DNA from: Comamonas testosteroni
GTDB lineage: Bacteria > Pseudomonadota > Gammaproteobacteria > Burkholderiales > Burkholderiaceae_C
Length of the DNA: 64,000 nt
Reading direction: 5' to 3'
NCBI RefSeq assembly: GCF_014076415.1
Contig: NZ_CP043568.1
Location: forward strand, 806,001-870,000
Part shown: piece by piece, positions 48,272 to 63,301 of the stretch
Layout of the letters: each line of letters begins with the position of its first letter
Position numbering within the stretch: position 1 is the stretch's first letter
Notes under the pieces: generated by a model
Database searches by the model: none
Told to the model about the DNA's origin: nothing
What the model saw: only the letters and a program-made list of their open reading frames with translations
Program-made: the position numbers and the translations under genes

Positions 48272-48580
48272 CTAGGCCGCCGCAGGCAGGTGGCTGGCGC
48301 CGGCCACATAGGCTTTGCGCCAGCGGGTGATGGACACGCGCTCGAACAGGCCGGCGGCGAAGAAGGGGTCGGACTCTATGAAGGACCGGGCTGCTTCGCG
48401 CGTGTCCAGTTCCACCACGTACAGGCCGCCGCCGAGGTCGCTGCCGTCGTCGGCCAGCTTGGCGCCGCAGGCCAGCAGCAGGTGCTTGTGGGTGTCCAGG
48501 AAGCCCAGGTGCGCGGGGCGATGGGCCTGGCGCACGGCCTGGTGGCCGGGCTTGTCGAAGGTTTCGATGATGAAGGGCAT
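48272..48580 (-). CDS. YciI-like protein
   Basis: A 102-residue YCII-domain protein, a ferredoxin-like fold shared with muconolactone isomerase. Visible features: HRPAHLGFLDTHKHLLLACG and a conserved ESDPFFAAGLFERVSITRW. Family members include 5-chloromuconolactone dehalogenase (ClcF), so a lactone or chlorolactone role is plausible here, but this is inference from fold and neighbourhood. Confidence 0.85.
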   Translation of the reverse strand: MPFIIETFDKPGHQAVRQAHRPAHLGFLDTHKHLLLACGAKLADDGSDLGGGLYVVELDTREAARSFIESDPFFAAGLFERVSITRWRKAYVAGASHLPAAA

Positions 48581-48599
48581 AAAGGCTCCGGCGTTGGGC

Positions 48600-49661
48600 T
48601 CAGACCGTGGCGACGGGCGTGACCGGCGAGGCGATGGCGCCCGGCAGGTTCAGCGGCGGTGCCGTGAGCAGGAAGCGGTGGCGACCGTGCTCGCGCAGCC
48701 AGTGCGCCAGCGGCGTCAGGTGCCACAGCTCGCCCAGGTGCACGCCCAGCTTGAACAGGCAATGCTCGTGCAGCGGCAGGGCCGCGCAGCAGGCAGCGCC
48801 GGGGCGCGCCGGGAAGGCCTCGACCGCGTAGTTGTCGGTGGCGATGACGGCGATCTGGCTGTCGGTGATCCACTGCAGCAGGCGCGCATCGCGCCCGTCG
48901 AGCACGGCGCAGGCGTGTTCCAGCACCTCGGGGTCGGGGTTTTTGTGCATGTCCAGCACCCGCTGGGCAAAACCCGTGTGCAGGCACAGCATGTCGCCGG
49001 GCTCGATTTGCACGCCGTCGGCGGCGATGGCCTGCATCAGCTGCTCGTAGCCGACCACGGTGCGGGCGTCGCCGAAGTGGGCGCGCAGGTCCACCATCAC
49101 CCCGCGGCCCTGCACGCCGTTGCGGGCCATGCCTTCAATGCCCAGGGCTTTGGCGCAGCTGGTGCTGGCGTTGTCGTCCAGGTGCGCGGGAATGCCGGTG
49201 CCGCTCAGCTCGGCGGGGCCCACGATGTCGATACCCGCAGCAAAGCCGTTGTAGTACAGCGGCTCGGGCAGACCGTCGCCATTGGCATCGAACAGGGCGC
49301 CCACATGGGCCAGGCCGTCCCACTGCGTGGAGTACTGCAGCGACAGGATGACCATGTCGTCCGAGAGCACGTCGGTACGTCCCGGCTCCAGCTCCTGCAG
49401 CAGGCAGTTGAAATTGACGCGGCCCTTGCGCTGCAGCGGACGCAGCACCGGGGGCTTGCGGTTGGGATTGAGGGCGCTGCCGCCCGGGTAGTCCAGGGGC
49501 AGGCTCAGCGCAAAGCGCTGGCCGGTCTGCACTTCGGCCACGCCTTGGCGGACTTTTTCGGGGGTCAGCAGGTTCAGGCGGCCGAGCTGGTCGTCTTCAC
49601 CGAAATCGCCCCAGGTCGAGCCTTCGGGGCGATGTCTCCAGCGGCGGAAGAGTGTGGGCAT
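48600..49661 (-). CDS. Cyclase family protein (kynurenine formamidase-like fold)
   Basis: A 353-residue member of the metal-dependent cyclase family (PF04199) from ATG at 49661. Typical features are WGDFGEDDQLGRLNLLTPEK, the metal site QWDGLAHVGALFD (a variant of HxGTHxDxPxH) and LCLHTGFAQRVLD. Family members hydrolyse amides or lactones. The substrate is unknown; position between pcaD and the YciI-like gene suggests ring-cleavage product hydrolysis (inference). Confidence 0.85.
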   Translation of the reverse strand: MPTLFRRWRHRPEGSTWGDFGEDDQLGRLNLLTPEKVRQGVAEVQTGQRFALSLPLDYPGGSALNPNRKPPVLRPLQRKGRVNFNCLLQELEPGRTDVLSDDMVILSLQYSTQWDGLAHVGALFDANGDGLPEPLYYNGFAAGIDIVGPAELSGTGIPAHLDDNASTSCAKALGIEGMARNGVQGRGVMVDLRAHFGDARTVVGYEQLMQAIAADGVQIEPGDMLCLHTGFAQRVLDMHKNPDPEVLEHACAVLDGRDARLLQWITDSQIAVIATDNYAVEAFPARPGAACCAALPLHEHCLFKLGVHLGELWHLTPLAHWLREHGRHRFLLTAPPLNLPGAIASPVTPVATV

Positions 49662-49729
49662 GGCGGTCTCCGTGTCACAGGCCGTGACGGCCGCTGCCAC
49701 AGAAGGGCAGCCGGTCGTCGCGGCGTCGG

Positions 49730-50527
49730 TCAGTGCTGGCGTGCAAAGCCGGCCAGGGCTTGTTCGAAGGCCTCGGGCGCCTCCAGATTGGACAGGTGCG
49801 AGGCCTGCAGCTCGACCAGCTGCGAGCCGGCGATGGCGGCCTGCATGGCCTGGGCATCGGCCACCGTGGTCACGGGGTCATGCGCGCCGGCCACCAGCAG
49901 CGTGGGCGTGGCGATGGCGGCAATTGCTGCGCGCAGGTCCTCGCGGGCCAGTGCTTCACAGCAGCTGGCATAGCCTTCGGGCGCGATGCCGGCGATCCAT
50001 CCCTGGGCGCGTTGCACCACGGCCGGCTGGGCAGCCGCAAAACCGGGCGTGAACCAGCGGCCCGGCGACGATTCGGCCAGGACCTGCATGCCGGCTGCGC
50101 CGTTGGCGCGCACCTGGGCGGCTCGCTCCAGCCAGGCCGACTCCACGCCGATCCTGGCGGCGCTGTTGGCCACGGTGAGACTGCGCAGGCGCTGGCCGGC
50201 ATTGACACCCAGCCACAGGCCGGTCAGGCCGCCCATGGAGATGCCGCAGAAATGCGCCTGCTGTACCTGCAGCGCGTCGAGTATGGCCAGCACATCGTGG
50301 CCCAGCTGGTCAAAGTTGTAGGGGCCGTCGCTGCAGACGCTGGCGCCATGGCCGCGCGTGTCGTAGCGCAGCACGCGAAATTCGCTGCGCAGGGCAGTTG
50401 CCTGTGCATCCCACATCTCCAGCGTGGTGCCCAGGGAGTTGGACAGCACCAGCACGGGGGCGTCGTCAGGGCCTTGCAGATCAATGCGGAAATCGCCGCT
50501 GGCGGTGGAGAGCAGGGAGGTGGTCAT
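49730..50527 (-). CDS. pcaD: 3-oxoadipate enol-lactonase
   Basis: A 265-residue alpha/beta hydrolase from ATG at 50527. It opens 3-oxoadipate enol-lactone to 3-oxoadipate. Signatures: LVLSNSLGTTLEMWDAQ, RYDTRGHGAS, the nucleophile elbow FCGISMGGLTGLWLG (Ser), HDPVTTVADA (Asp region) and QASHLSNLEAPEAF (His), all close to the PcaD consensus. Confidence 0.95.
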   Translation of the reverse strand: MTTSLLSTASGDFRIDLQGPDDAPVLVLSNSLGTTLEMWDAQATALRSEFRVLRYDTRGHGASVCSDGPYNFDQLGHDVLAILDALQVQQAHFCGISMGGLTGLWLGVNAGQRLRSLTVANSAARIGVESAWLERAAQVRANGAAGMQVLAESSPGRWFTPGFAAAQPAVVQRAQGWIAGIAPEGYASCCEALAREDLRAAIAAIATPTLLVAGAHDPVTTVADAQAMQAAIAGSQLVELQASHLSNLEAPEAFEQALAGFARQH

Positions 50528-50626
50528 ACAGGCTCGTAAAAGGGGTGGAAAGAAGCGCGCCGCAGTGGTGCGTCCTGGGTCAGGGGGCAGCCGAGCAGGG
50601 GCCTTGCTGCCCGCAGCGACGGCTAC

Positions 50627-50665
50627 GAGAGCGCGCCGTGCCACGGGGGAAGCCGCGCAGCGGCT
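50627..50665. repeat. 39-nt GC-rich intergenic repeat, copy 2
   Basis: GAGAGCGCGCCGTGC followed by hairpin AGCCGC-GCA-GCGGCT at 50651-50665 and CAGGGGG. Partner of 47433-47471. Confidence 0.7.
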
Positions 50666-50683
50666 CAGGGGGAGTGTTGGATC

Positions 50684-51679
50684 TCAAACGCTGGCGCCGG
50701 AGTCCTTGACCACCTTGCCCCACTTCTTGGCTTCGGCGTCGATGAACTTGGCAAAGCCTTCCTGGGTGTCGATCACGACTTCACCGCCCTGGTCGTTGAT
50801 CTTCTTGATCACGGCGGGATCCTTGAGCACCTTGGCAATGGCGGCATGCAGCTTTTGCTGGATGTCGGCAGGTGTCTTGACAGGAACGAAGAGACCGAAC
50901 CAGGAAGTGGCCTCGTAGCCGGGCACGCCGGCTTCGGCCACCGTGGGTACATCGGGCAGTTCGGGCGAGCGCTTGGCGGTGGTCACGGCGATGGGGCGCA
51001 GCTTGCCCGAACGCACATGCTGGATGGCCGAGGGCATGTTGTCGAACATGATGGCGATCTGGTTGCCCAGCAGATCGGTGATGGCCGGCGCACTGCCCTT
51101 GTAGGGCACATGCACCATGTCCAGATGGGTCATGGACTTGAACAGTTCGCCTGACAGGTGGATGGAGCTGCCCGAGCCCGAGGAGCCGAAGTTCAGCTTG
51201 CCGGGATTGGCCTTGGCGTAGGCCATCATTTCCTTGACGGTCTTGAATGGCTGGCTGGGGTGGGCCACCAGCAGATTCGGCACATTGGCAACCCGGGTCA
51301 GAGGGGCGAAGTCCTTGACGGGGTCGAAGGGCATCTTCTTGTACAGGGCTTCGTTGATGGCGTGCGTGCCCACAGTTCCCATGAACAGGGTGTAGCCGTC
51401 GCCGGCTGCACGGGCTGCTGCCTGGCCGCCGATATTGCCGCCCGCACCGGGACGGTTGTCGATGATGATGCTCTGGCCCAGTTCGGTGCTCAGGGCCTGA
51501 CCCACCACGCGCGCCAGGATGTCGGTCGTGCCGCCGGCCGAGAAGGGCACGATCATGGTGATGGGCTTGCTGGGATAGGGCGTCTGGGCCATGGCGGGAG
51601 CCGTGCCCAGAGCGAACAGGGCGGTTGCTGCCAGGGTCTGCAGGCTGCGGCGGCGAGACAGGGAAAGGGAATTGGACAT
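50684..51679 (-). CDS. Bug-family periplasmic solute receptor (TctC-like)
   Basis: A 331-residue tripartite tricarboxylate transporter receptor from ATG at 51679. Signal peptide ends in GTAPAMAQ. The Bug signatures YPSKPITMIVPFSAGGTTD, IIDNRPGAGGNIG, HVPYKGSAPAITDLLGNQI and the C-terminal half are intact. Such receptors are very numerous in Comamonadaceae and bind organic acids. No TctAB permease genes are adjacent, so it works with remote partners or in sensing (inference). Confidence 0.94.
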   Translation of the reverse strand: MSNSLSLSRRRSLQTLAATALFALGTAPAMAQTPYPSKPITMIVPFSAGGTTDILARVVGQALSTELGQSIIIDNRPGAGGNIGGQAAARAAGDGYTLFMGTVGTHAINEALYKKMPFDPVKDFAPLTRVANVPNLLVAHPSQPFKTVKEMMAYAKANPGKLNFGSSGSGSSIHLSGELFKSMTHLDMVHVPYKGSAPAITDLLGNQIAIMFDNMPSAIQHVRSGKLRPIAVTTAKRSPELPDVPTVAEAGVPGYEATSWFGLFVPVKTPADIQQKLHAAIAKVLKDPAVIKKINDQGGEVVIDTQEGFAKFIDAEAKKWGKVVKDSGASV

Positions 51680-51845
51680 TGAGGTCTCCGGAAAAAGGCA
51701 AGACACCGCCGGCCAGTGGCCGGGGCGCGGGCTGCCGCGGTGGCACACCTGCGAGAGAAGGTGCACGCCAGCGGTCGTTGTTTTTGAGCAAGAGGCAAGG
51801 GGGCGGCAGCAGGCCGGGCGGGGCCCGTCTCTGCCGCAGTCGGGA

Positions 51846-53057
<1,212 letters not shown>

Positions 53058-53128
53058 GGCATGTCTCCGTTATGAAAATTGAGCTTGGGGTCTAGGCCGG
53101 ATTGGCAAGAAAGCCGTCAGCGGGCCGT

Positions 53129-53770
53129 TCAGGCCGCGATGGGCAGGCCCACGATGCGTTCGAGTTCGGCGTGCTCCAGTCCTTCGACCTTGTCGATCAG
53201 GCGCAGCCCTTCGGCAGTGCAGGCCAGGGTGCACAGATCGGTGTAGATGCGTTTGACGCAGCCCAGGCCGGTCAGCGGGTAGCTGCACCGGGCCACGACC
53301 TTGCTCTCGCCCTTCTTGGTGAGCAGATCCATCATCACCCAGGTCTGCTTGGCGCCAATGGCCAGGTCCATGGCTCCGCCCACGGCGGGTATGGCGCCGG
53401 GCTCGCCTGTGCTCCAGTTGGCCAGGTCGCCCGTGGCCGAAACCTGGAAGGCTCCGAGCACGCAGATGTCCAGATGGCCGCCGCGCATCATGGCGAAGCT
53501 GTCGGCGTGGTGGAAATAGCTGCCGCCGGGCAGCAGGGTCACGGGCTGCTTGCCGGCATTGGTCAGGTCGTAGTCTTCGGAGCCGGCCGCCGGTGCCGGG
53601 CCCATGCCCAGAATGCCGTTCTCGCTTTGCAGCACGATCTCGCGTCCTGCGGGGATGTGGTTGGCCACCAGGGTGGGCTGGCCTATGCCCAGATTGACAT
53701 AGGCTCCGTCATGAATGTCCTGGGCCACGCGCAGGGCCAGTTCGTCCTTGCTTCGTTTTTGATAGCTCAC
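53129..53770 (-). CDS. pcaJ: 3-oxoadipate CoA-transferase subunit B
   Basis: A 213-residue beta subunit. The catalytic Glu lies in LQSENGILGMGPAP (SENG motif). With PcaI it transfers CoA from succinyl-CoA to 3-oxoadipate. It lies 31 bases after pcaI. Confidence 0.95.
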   Translation of the reverse strand: MSYQKRSKDELALRVAQDIHDGAYVNLGIGQPTLVANHIPAGREIVLQSENGILGMGPAPAAGSEDYDLTNAGKQPVTLLPGGSYFHHADSFAMMRGGHLDICVLGAFQVSATGDLANWSTGEPGAIPAVGGAMDLAIGAKQTWVMMDLLTKKGESKVVARCSYPLTGLGCVKRIYTDLCTLACTAEGLRLIDKVEGLEHAELERIVGLPIAA

Positions 53771-53801
53771 GCTTGTATCTCCTTGCTGGACCTTGGCTGG
53801 C

Positions 53802-54503
53802 TCAGGCCGCCTTCTTGAAGCCGCCGGCCTGGGTGGCCACGCGCTCGATCTTCACCACCTGGCTCACATAGATGCCCGGGGTGACCACGGATTCGGGGTC
53901 AAGCTGGCCGAGTTCCACGATGTCATGCACGGTGGCCACGGTGAACTTGGCGGCCGAGGCCATCACGGGGCCGAAGTTGCGCGCCGACATGCGGTAGGTC
54001 AGGTTGCCCCAGCGGTCGCCCTTTTCCGCCTTGATCAAGGCCACATCGCCATGGATCGGGTACTCCAGCACATAGTGCTTGCCGTTGATCTCGCGCGTTT
54101 CCTTGCCTTTGGCAAGTTCGGTACCGTAGGCCGTGGGGCAGAAGAAAGCGCCTATGCCTGCAGCAGCGGCGCGCATGCGCTCGGCCAGATTGCCCTGGGC
54201 CACCAGCTCGAGTTCGATCTTGCCGCTGCGGTACAGCTCGTCGAAGACCCAGCTGTCCACCTGGCGCGGGAAGCTGCAGATGATCTTGCGCACCTGGCCG
54301 GTCTTGAGCAGGGCGGCCAGACCGGTGTCGCCATTGCCGGCATTGTTGTTGACCACGGTAAGCTCGCGAGCACCCTGGGCGATCAGGCCGTCGATCAGCT
54401 CGCCGGGGATGCCCGAGGTGCCGAAGCCGCCGATGAGCACGGTGGAGCCGTCTTGAATGCCGGACAGGGCCTGAGCGACCGAGTCGGCGATCTTGTTGAT
54501 CAT
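53802..54503 (-). CDS. pcaI: 3-oxoadipate CoA-transferase subunit A
   Basis: A 233-residue alpha subunit from ATG at 54503 (MINKIADSVAQALSGIQDG). The glycine-rich CoA loop LIGGFGTSGIPGELIDGL and NNAGNGDTGLAALL are typical. First gene of the minus-strand pca cluster; the PcaR-type operator lies 48 bases upstream. Confidence 0.95.
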   Translation of the reverse strand: MINKIADSVAQALSGIQDGSTVLIGGFGTSGIPGELIDGLIAQGARELTVVNNNAGNGDTGLAALLKTGQVRKIICSFPRQVDSWVFDELYRSGKIELELVAQGNLAERMRAAAAGIGAFFCPTAYGTELAKGKETREINGKHYVLEYPIHGDVALIKAEKGDRWGNLTYRMSARNFGPVMASAAKFTVATVHDIVELGQLDPESVVTPGIYVSQVVKIERVATQAGGFKKAA

Positions 54504-54551
54504 GGGTGTCTCCAATTTTCTATACAAAGACTTGCGCCATTGGCGCTAAAA

Positions 54552-54577
54552 TGTTCGCATATAGAACATTTGTTCGC
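54552..54577. promoter_or_regulatory. PcaR/PcaU-type operator between pcaI and the IclR regulator
   Basis: TGTTC-N7-GAACA palindrome (54552-54568) plus a third half-site TGTTCGC (54571-54577). Three half-sites of this form are known for the PobR/PcaU/PcaR group. Likely controls both divergent genes. Confidence 0.75.
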
Positions 54578-54597
54578 TAAAAGAATTGTAGGAAAGG

Positions 54598-55443
54598 ATG
54601 AAGAAAATGGAGACTGTAAAAACCACATCAGGGAAAACCCCTGTTGAGATCGATGCAGCCCCGCTCAAGCCCGGCGACAGCTATGTGCAGTCCTTTGCCC
54701 GCGGACTGGAAGTCATTCGTTCGTTCAGTGCCAGGGCGCCGGAGCAGACGCTCAGCGAGGTGGCTGCCGCCACGGGTCTGACACGTGCCGGTGCAAGGCG
54801 CATCCTGCTGACGCTGCAGACGCTGGGCTATGTGCGCAGCGACGGCAAGTACTACGCACTCACTCCGCGCATCCTGGATCTGGGCTTTGCCTATCTGAGC
54901 TCCACGCCGCTGTGGAATCTGGCCGAGCCGGCCATGGAGGCGCTGGTGGACGAGGTCAAGGAGTCATGCTCGGCCGCCGTGCTCGAAGGTCTGGACGTGG
55001 TCTATGTGCTGCGCGTTCACACGCACAAGATCATGAGCACCAATCTGGGCGTGGGCTCGCGACTGCCCGCCTTCTGGACATCCATGGGCCGGGTGCTGCT
55101 GGCGGCACTGCCCCCTGATGAGCTGCGGGCGCTGATGGCCCGGCGCGAACAGCGCGCCTTCACGCGCCACACGCTGACTGGCGACGACGAACTGTATGCC
55201 GAGATTGCACGTGTGCGTGAGCAGGGCTGGGCCCTGCTCAACCAGGAGCTGGAGGAGGGGCTGATCTCGATTGCGGCCCCCATACGCAATGCACGCGGCC
55301 AGACGGTGGCGGCGCTCAACATCAGTGGTCAGGCCAACCGCACCAGCGAGCAGATGATGCGCGAGAGGCTGCTGCCGCAGTTGCTGGCCGCTACGCGCCA
55401 CATCAGCCAGTTGCTGAGTGCTTCGGGCCGCATGCATCTGTGA
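54598..55443 (+). CDS. pcaR: IclR family regulator of the PcaR/PcaU/PobR group
   Basis: A 281-residue regulator. The helix-turn-helix is TLSEVAAATGLTRAGARRIL (about 57-76), and the C-terminal effector domain includes SCSAAVLEGLDVVYVLRV, LGVGSRLPAFWTSMGRVLLA and GLISIAAPIRNARG. These match the PcaR/PcaU subgroup, which responds to 3-oxoadipate or related acids. The start could be the ATG at 54607. Divergent from pcaI. Confidence 0.9.
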   Translation: MKKMETVKTTSGKTPVEIDAAPLKPGDSYVQSFARGLEVIRSFSARAPEQTLSEVAAATGLTRAGARRILLTLQTLGYVRSDGKYYALTPRILDLGFAYLSSTPLWNLAEPAMEALVDEVKESCSAAVLEGLDVVYVLRVHTHKIMSTNLGVGSRLPAFWTSMGRVLLAALPPDELRALMARREQRAFTRHTLTGDDELYAEIARVREQGWALLNQELEEGLISIAAPIRNARGQTVAALNISGQANRTSEQMMRERLLPQLLAATRHISQLLSASGRMHL

Positions 55444-55531
55444 TGTCTGGCGTTTGAGAGCGTGTCGGCTCTGGCGCGACGCTTCATAATGACCGAACGC
55501 CTTCCCTGTCGCCCCTGTCCAAGTCCGCTCC

Positions 55532-56239
55532 ATGGCCCGTCTTCCCCGTCTCACGCTGGCAAACATGCCGCACCACATCATCCAGCGTGGCAACAACAGC
55601 GGCGAGATCTTTGTGGACGCGCAGGATCGCCTGGTCATGCTGGATCTGATGCGCGAGATGGCGCGGCGCTTCGATGTCGATGTGCATGCCTATGTGCTCA
55701 TGCCCAATCACTTCCATCTGCTGCTGACGCCCAGGACGGAGCAGGGCGTGCCCCGGTTCATGCAGGCCGTGGGGCGCAGCTATGTGCGTTACTTCAACAA
55801 CCGGCACGGGCGTACCGGCACCTTGTGGGAGGGACGTTACCGCTGTACCGTGCTGCAGGCCGAGCAGTGGCTGATGGCCACCATGGTCTCCATGGATCTC
55901 AACCCCGTGCGCGACGGGCTGGTGCAGCGCGCGGTGGACTGGCCCTGGTCCAGCTATGCGCACAACGCAGGCCTGCAAAGCGATGCGCTCATCAGCCCGC
56001 ACGCGCTTTTCTGGGCCCTGGGCAACACGCCGTTTGCCAGAGATGCTGCTTATGTCAGGGCCGTGGAGGCCGGTCTGGATGCCGATACCCAGGCGCAGAT
56101 CAGTCATGCAGCCCTGCGTGGCTGGGCTCTGGGCGAGCCCGATTTCATTGAAAATTTGCAACAAAAAACCGAGCGGCGCGTGAAGCGGCAGAAGGCCGGC
56201 AGGCCTGCAGCACGCACAGCTTCGGTGCACGAGGACTAG
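55532..56239 (+). mobile_element. REP-associated tyrosine transposase (RAYT) gene
   Basis: A 235-residue Y1/HUH transposase of the RAYT (IS200/IS605-like) group. The N-terminus MARLPRLTLANMPHHIIQRG, the HUH motif NHFHLLL (His60, His62), the candidate catalytic Tyr in WEGRYRCTVLQ and MDLNPVRDGLV are diagnostic. RAYTs are usually single copy, host-retained, and linked to REP palindromes. A GAATCTGACCCC motif lies about 95 bases downstream. Confidence 0.92.
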
Positions 56240-56322
56240 GCGGCTTTTCCAACTCCTTGTTTTTATTGGAAGACTTTGCTTGATTTTTATATGTCCCTAA
56301 TTAAATGCAAATAAAAAAAGTT

Positions 56323-56356
56323 GGGAATTAATTAGAATCTGACCCCAATTAATACT
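56323..56356. repeat. REP-like motif downstream of the RAYT gene
   Basis: AATTAATT before and AATTAAT after an AGAATCTGACCCC core give an imperfect inverted repeat. Similar GGGGTCAG motifs are recalled near beta-proteobacterial RAYTs; the assignment is tentative. Confidence 0.4.
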
Positions 56357-56421
56357 TATTGCATAACTTCATGTCATGTCGTAATCTTGCGTTCCCCGCG
56401 ATTGATATAAGAGGATTCCCC

Positions 56422-61158
<4,737 letters not shown>

Positions 61159-61170
61159 ACACGGCTCCAA

Positions 61171-61195
61171 GCGGTGGCGGCCAGGCGGCCACCGC
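61171..61195 (+). other. Intercistronic hairpin between gltB and gltD
   Basis: GCGGTGGC and GCCACCGC form an 8-bp stem with a 9-nt loop and no T run, so it is not a terminator; it may stabilise the upstream message. Confidence 0.6.
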
Positions 61196-61231
61196 ACTGC
61201 AAGCGAACACAGATTTCAAGGATTAAAGATC

Positions 61232-62707
61232 ATGGGAAAGACCACCGGCTTCATGGAATACGAGCGCATCGAAGAGGGCTATGCCCCCGTTGCGGAACGT
61301 CTCAAGCACTACAAGGAATTCGTCATCGGCCTGACGACCGATCAGGCCAAGGTGCAGGCTGCACGCTGCATGGACTGCGGCACGCCGTTCTGCAACAACG
61401 GCTGCCCGGTCAACAACATCATTCCGGACTTCAACGACCTCGTGTATCAGGGTGACTGGAAGAACGCCATCACCACGCTGCACAGCACCAACAACTTCCC
61501 CGAGTTCACGGGCCGCATCTGCCCCGCACCCTGCGAAGCTGCCTGTGTGGCCAATATCAATGGCGACGCCATCGGCATCAAGTCCATCGAGCACTCCATC
61601 ATCGACCGTGCCTGGAGCGAAGGCTGGGTCAAGCCCCTGCTGCCCAAGCACAAGACCGGCAAGAAGGTGGCCGTGGTCGGTGCCGGCCCTGCAGGCATGG
61701 CAGCGGCCCAGCAACTGGTGCGCGCCGGCCACGACGTGACCCTGTTCGAGAAGAACGACCGCGTGGGCGGCCTGCTGCGCTACGGCATTCCCGACTTCAA
61801 GCTGGACAAGGGCCTGATCGACCGCCGTGTCGAGCAGATGGTGGCCGAAGGCCTGAAGATCCGCACCGGCGTGCTGATTGCCGGCAAGGACGGTCTGGGC
61901 AAGGATTCCAAGGTCACCAACTGGGCCAAGGAAACCATCAGCCCCGAGCAGCTCAATGCCGAGTTCGATGCCGTGCTGCTGACCGGCGGCTCCGAGCAGT
62001 CGCGTGATCTGCCCGTGCCCGGCCGCGATCTGGAAGGCGTGCACTTCGCGATGGAGTTCCTGCCCCAGCAGAACAAGGTCAATGCGGGCGACAAGCTCAA
62101 GGGCCAGATCCGTGCGGACGGCAAGCATGTCATCGTCATCGGCGGCGGCGACACCGGCTCCGACTGCGTGGGCACCTCCAACCGCCATGGCGCCAAGAGC
62201 GTGACCCAGTTCGAGGTCATGCCCATGCCGCCCGAGCAGGAGAACAAGCCCCTGGTCTGGCCTTACTGGCCGATCAAGCTGCGTACCTCGTCCAGCCACG
62301 ACGAAGGCGTGGTGCGTGAGTTCGCGATCTCGACCAAGGAATTCGGCGGCGAAAAGGGCAAGGTCAAGAGCCTGACCACCGTGCAGGTCGAGTTCAAGGA
62401 CGGCAAGCTGAGCGAAGTGCCCGGCACGGAAAAGGTCTGGCCTGCCGATCTGGTGCTGCTGGCCATGGGCTTTGTGAACCCGGTTGCCACCGTGCTCGAA
62501 GCCTTTGGCGTCGACAAGGATGCACGCGGCAACGCCAAGGCCAGCACCGACTTCATCGGCGGCTATGCCACCAGCGTGCCCAAGGTGTTCGCTGCCGGCG
62601 ACATCCGCCGCGGCCAGTCGCTGGTCGTGTGGGCGATTCGCGAAGGCCGCCAGGCGGCGCGTGCCGTGGACGAGTTCCTGATGGGCGCCAGCGAACTGCC
62701 TCGCTGA
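61232..62707 (+). CDS. gltD: Glutamate synthase small subunit
   Basis: A 491-residue beta subunit that passes electrons from NADPH through FAD and 4Fe-4S clusters to GltB. Cys motifs are [15 protein letters not shown] and [10 protein letters not shown]. The FAD loop is [15 protein letters not shown] and the NADPH loop [29 protein letters not shown] near the C-terminus is typical. 73 bases downstream of gltB. Confidence 0.98.
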   Translation: MGKTTGFMEYERIEEGYAPVAERLKHYKEFVIGLTTDQAKVQAARCMDCGTPFCNNGCPVNNIIPDFNDLVYQGDWKNAITTLHSTNNFPEFTGRICPAPCEAACVANINGDAIGIKSIEHSIIDRAWSEGWVKPLLPKHKTGKKVAVVGAGPAGMAAAQQLVRAGHDVTLFEKNDRVGGLLRYGIPDFKLDKGLIDRRVEQMVAEGLKIRTGVLIAGKDGLGKDSKVTNWAKETISPEQLNAEFDAVLLTGGSEQSRDLPVPGRDLEGVHFAMEFLPQQNKVNAGDKLKGQIRADGKHVIVIGGGDTGSDCVGTSNRHGAKSVTQFEVMPMPPEQENKPLVWPYWPIKLRTSSSHDEGVVREFAISTKEFGGEKGKVKSLTTVQVEFKDGKLSEVPGTEKVWPADLVLLAMGFVNPVATVLEAFGVDKDARGNAKASTDFIGGYATSVPKVFAAGDIRRGQSLVVWAIREGRQAARAVDEFLMGASELPR

Positions 62708-62730
62708 TCACTCACAGCGGGTCATCACAC

Positions 62731-62762
62731 AAAAGGCATTCCCTGGAATGCCTTTTGTTTTT
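62731..62762 (+). terminator. Terminator of gltBD
   Basis: AAAAGGCATTCC and GGAATGCCTTTT stem with a 2-nt gap in the loop and a T-rich tail. Confidence 0.88.
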
Positions 62763-62844
62763 GATAGCTGCAAGCGCTTGCCTTAAATGGAATTCAGAGA
62801 TATTTCAATAGTTCTTTGATTGCTGTAGAGCGCAAGGCGCTATC
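62763..62844. repeat. 82-nt structured intergenic element, probable copy 3
   Basis: Bounded by GATAGC and GCTATC with inner AAGCGCTTG-type sequence; GAATTCA occurs at the offset where the other copies have GATTTCA. More diverged than the two other copies but of identical length. Confidence 0.55.
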
Positions 62845-62851
62845 AAAAAAG

Positions 62852-63301
62852 TCAGCGCAGCCACAGAAGCCGGGGGCAGGCGTCGGCACCGCTCCACAGC
62901 ACGGCGTTCTGCTGCCAGTGCCGCCCCCATTGCAGCGCCGTGTCGGCGCCCATGCCCCAGATCAGCACGCTGTCCTCTGCGGGCCACTGGCCTTGCGGGT
63001 CCTGGCCGCAGCCGTCCAGATACTGCCAGCCCTCGCTGTCCAGCGCATGGCGCAGGGCGCGCATGCGACGGGCGTTCTCCGCCGGCTCCAGGATCTGTCC
63101 CCAGGGATTGCAGGCCGTGAGATAGCAGGCGGCCTGGATGAGCTGCCGTCCCAGTTGTTGCCCGAGCCAGTCGTTGTGTTCACCTGCGCGTAGCGTCTGT
63201 GCGACAGCGCCCTGGGGTGCATCGACCCGGTAGAGCGCGTCGCGATAGGCCTGCTGCAAGGCGGCGGGGAGCTGGCTGGTGTCGGGTGACGCTGGTGACA
63301 T
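62852..63301 (-). CDS. DUF3293 family protein
   Basis: A 149-residue protein of a small uncharacterised family. Family-like features are YLTACNPWGQILEPAENARR near residue 60, then EGWQYLDGCGQDPQGQWPAEDSVLIWGM. No membrane segment. The downstream half is tryptophan-rich. Likely monocistronic; function unknown. Confidence 0.8.
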   Translation of the reverse strand: MSPASPDTSQLPAALQQAYRDALYRVDAPQGAVAQTLRAGEHNDWLGQQLGRQLIQAACYLTACNPWGQILEPAENARRMRALRHALDSEGWQYLDGCGQDPQGQWPAEDSVLIWGMGADTALQWGRHWQQNAVLWSGADACPRLLWLR

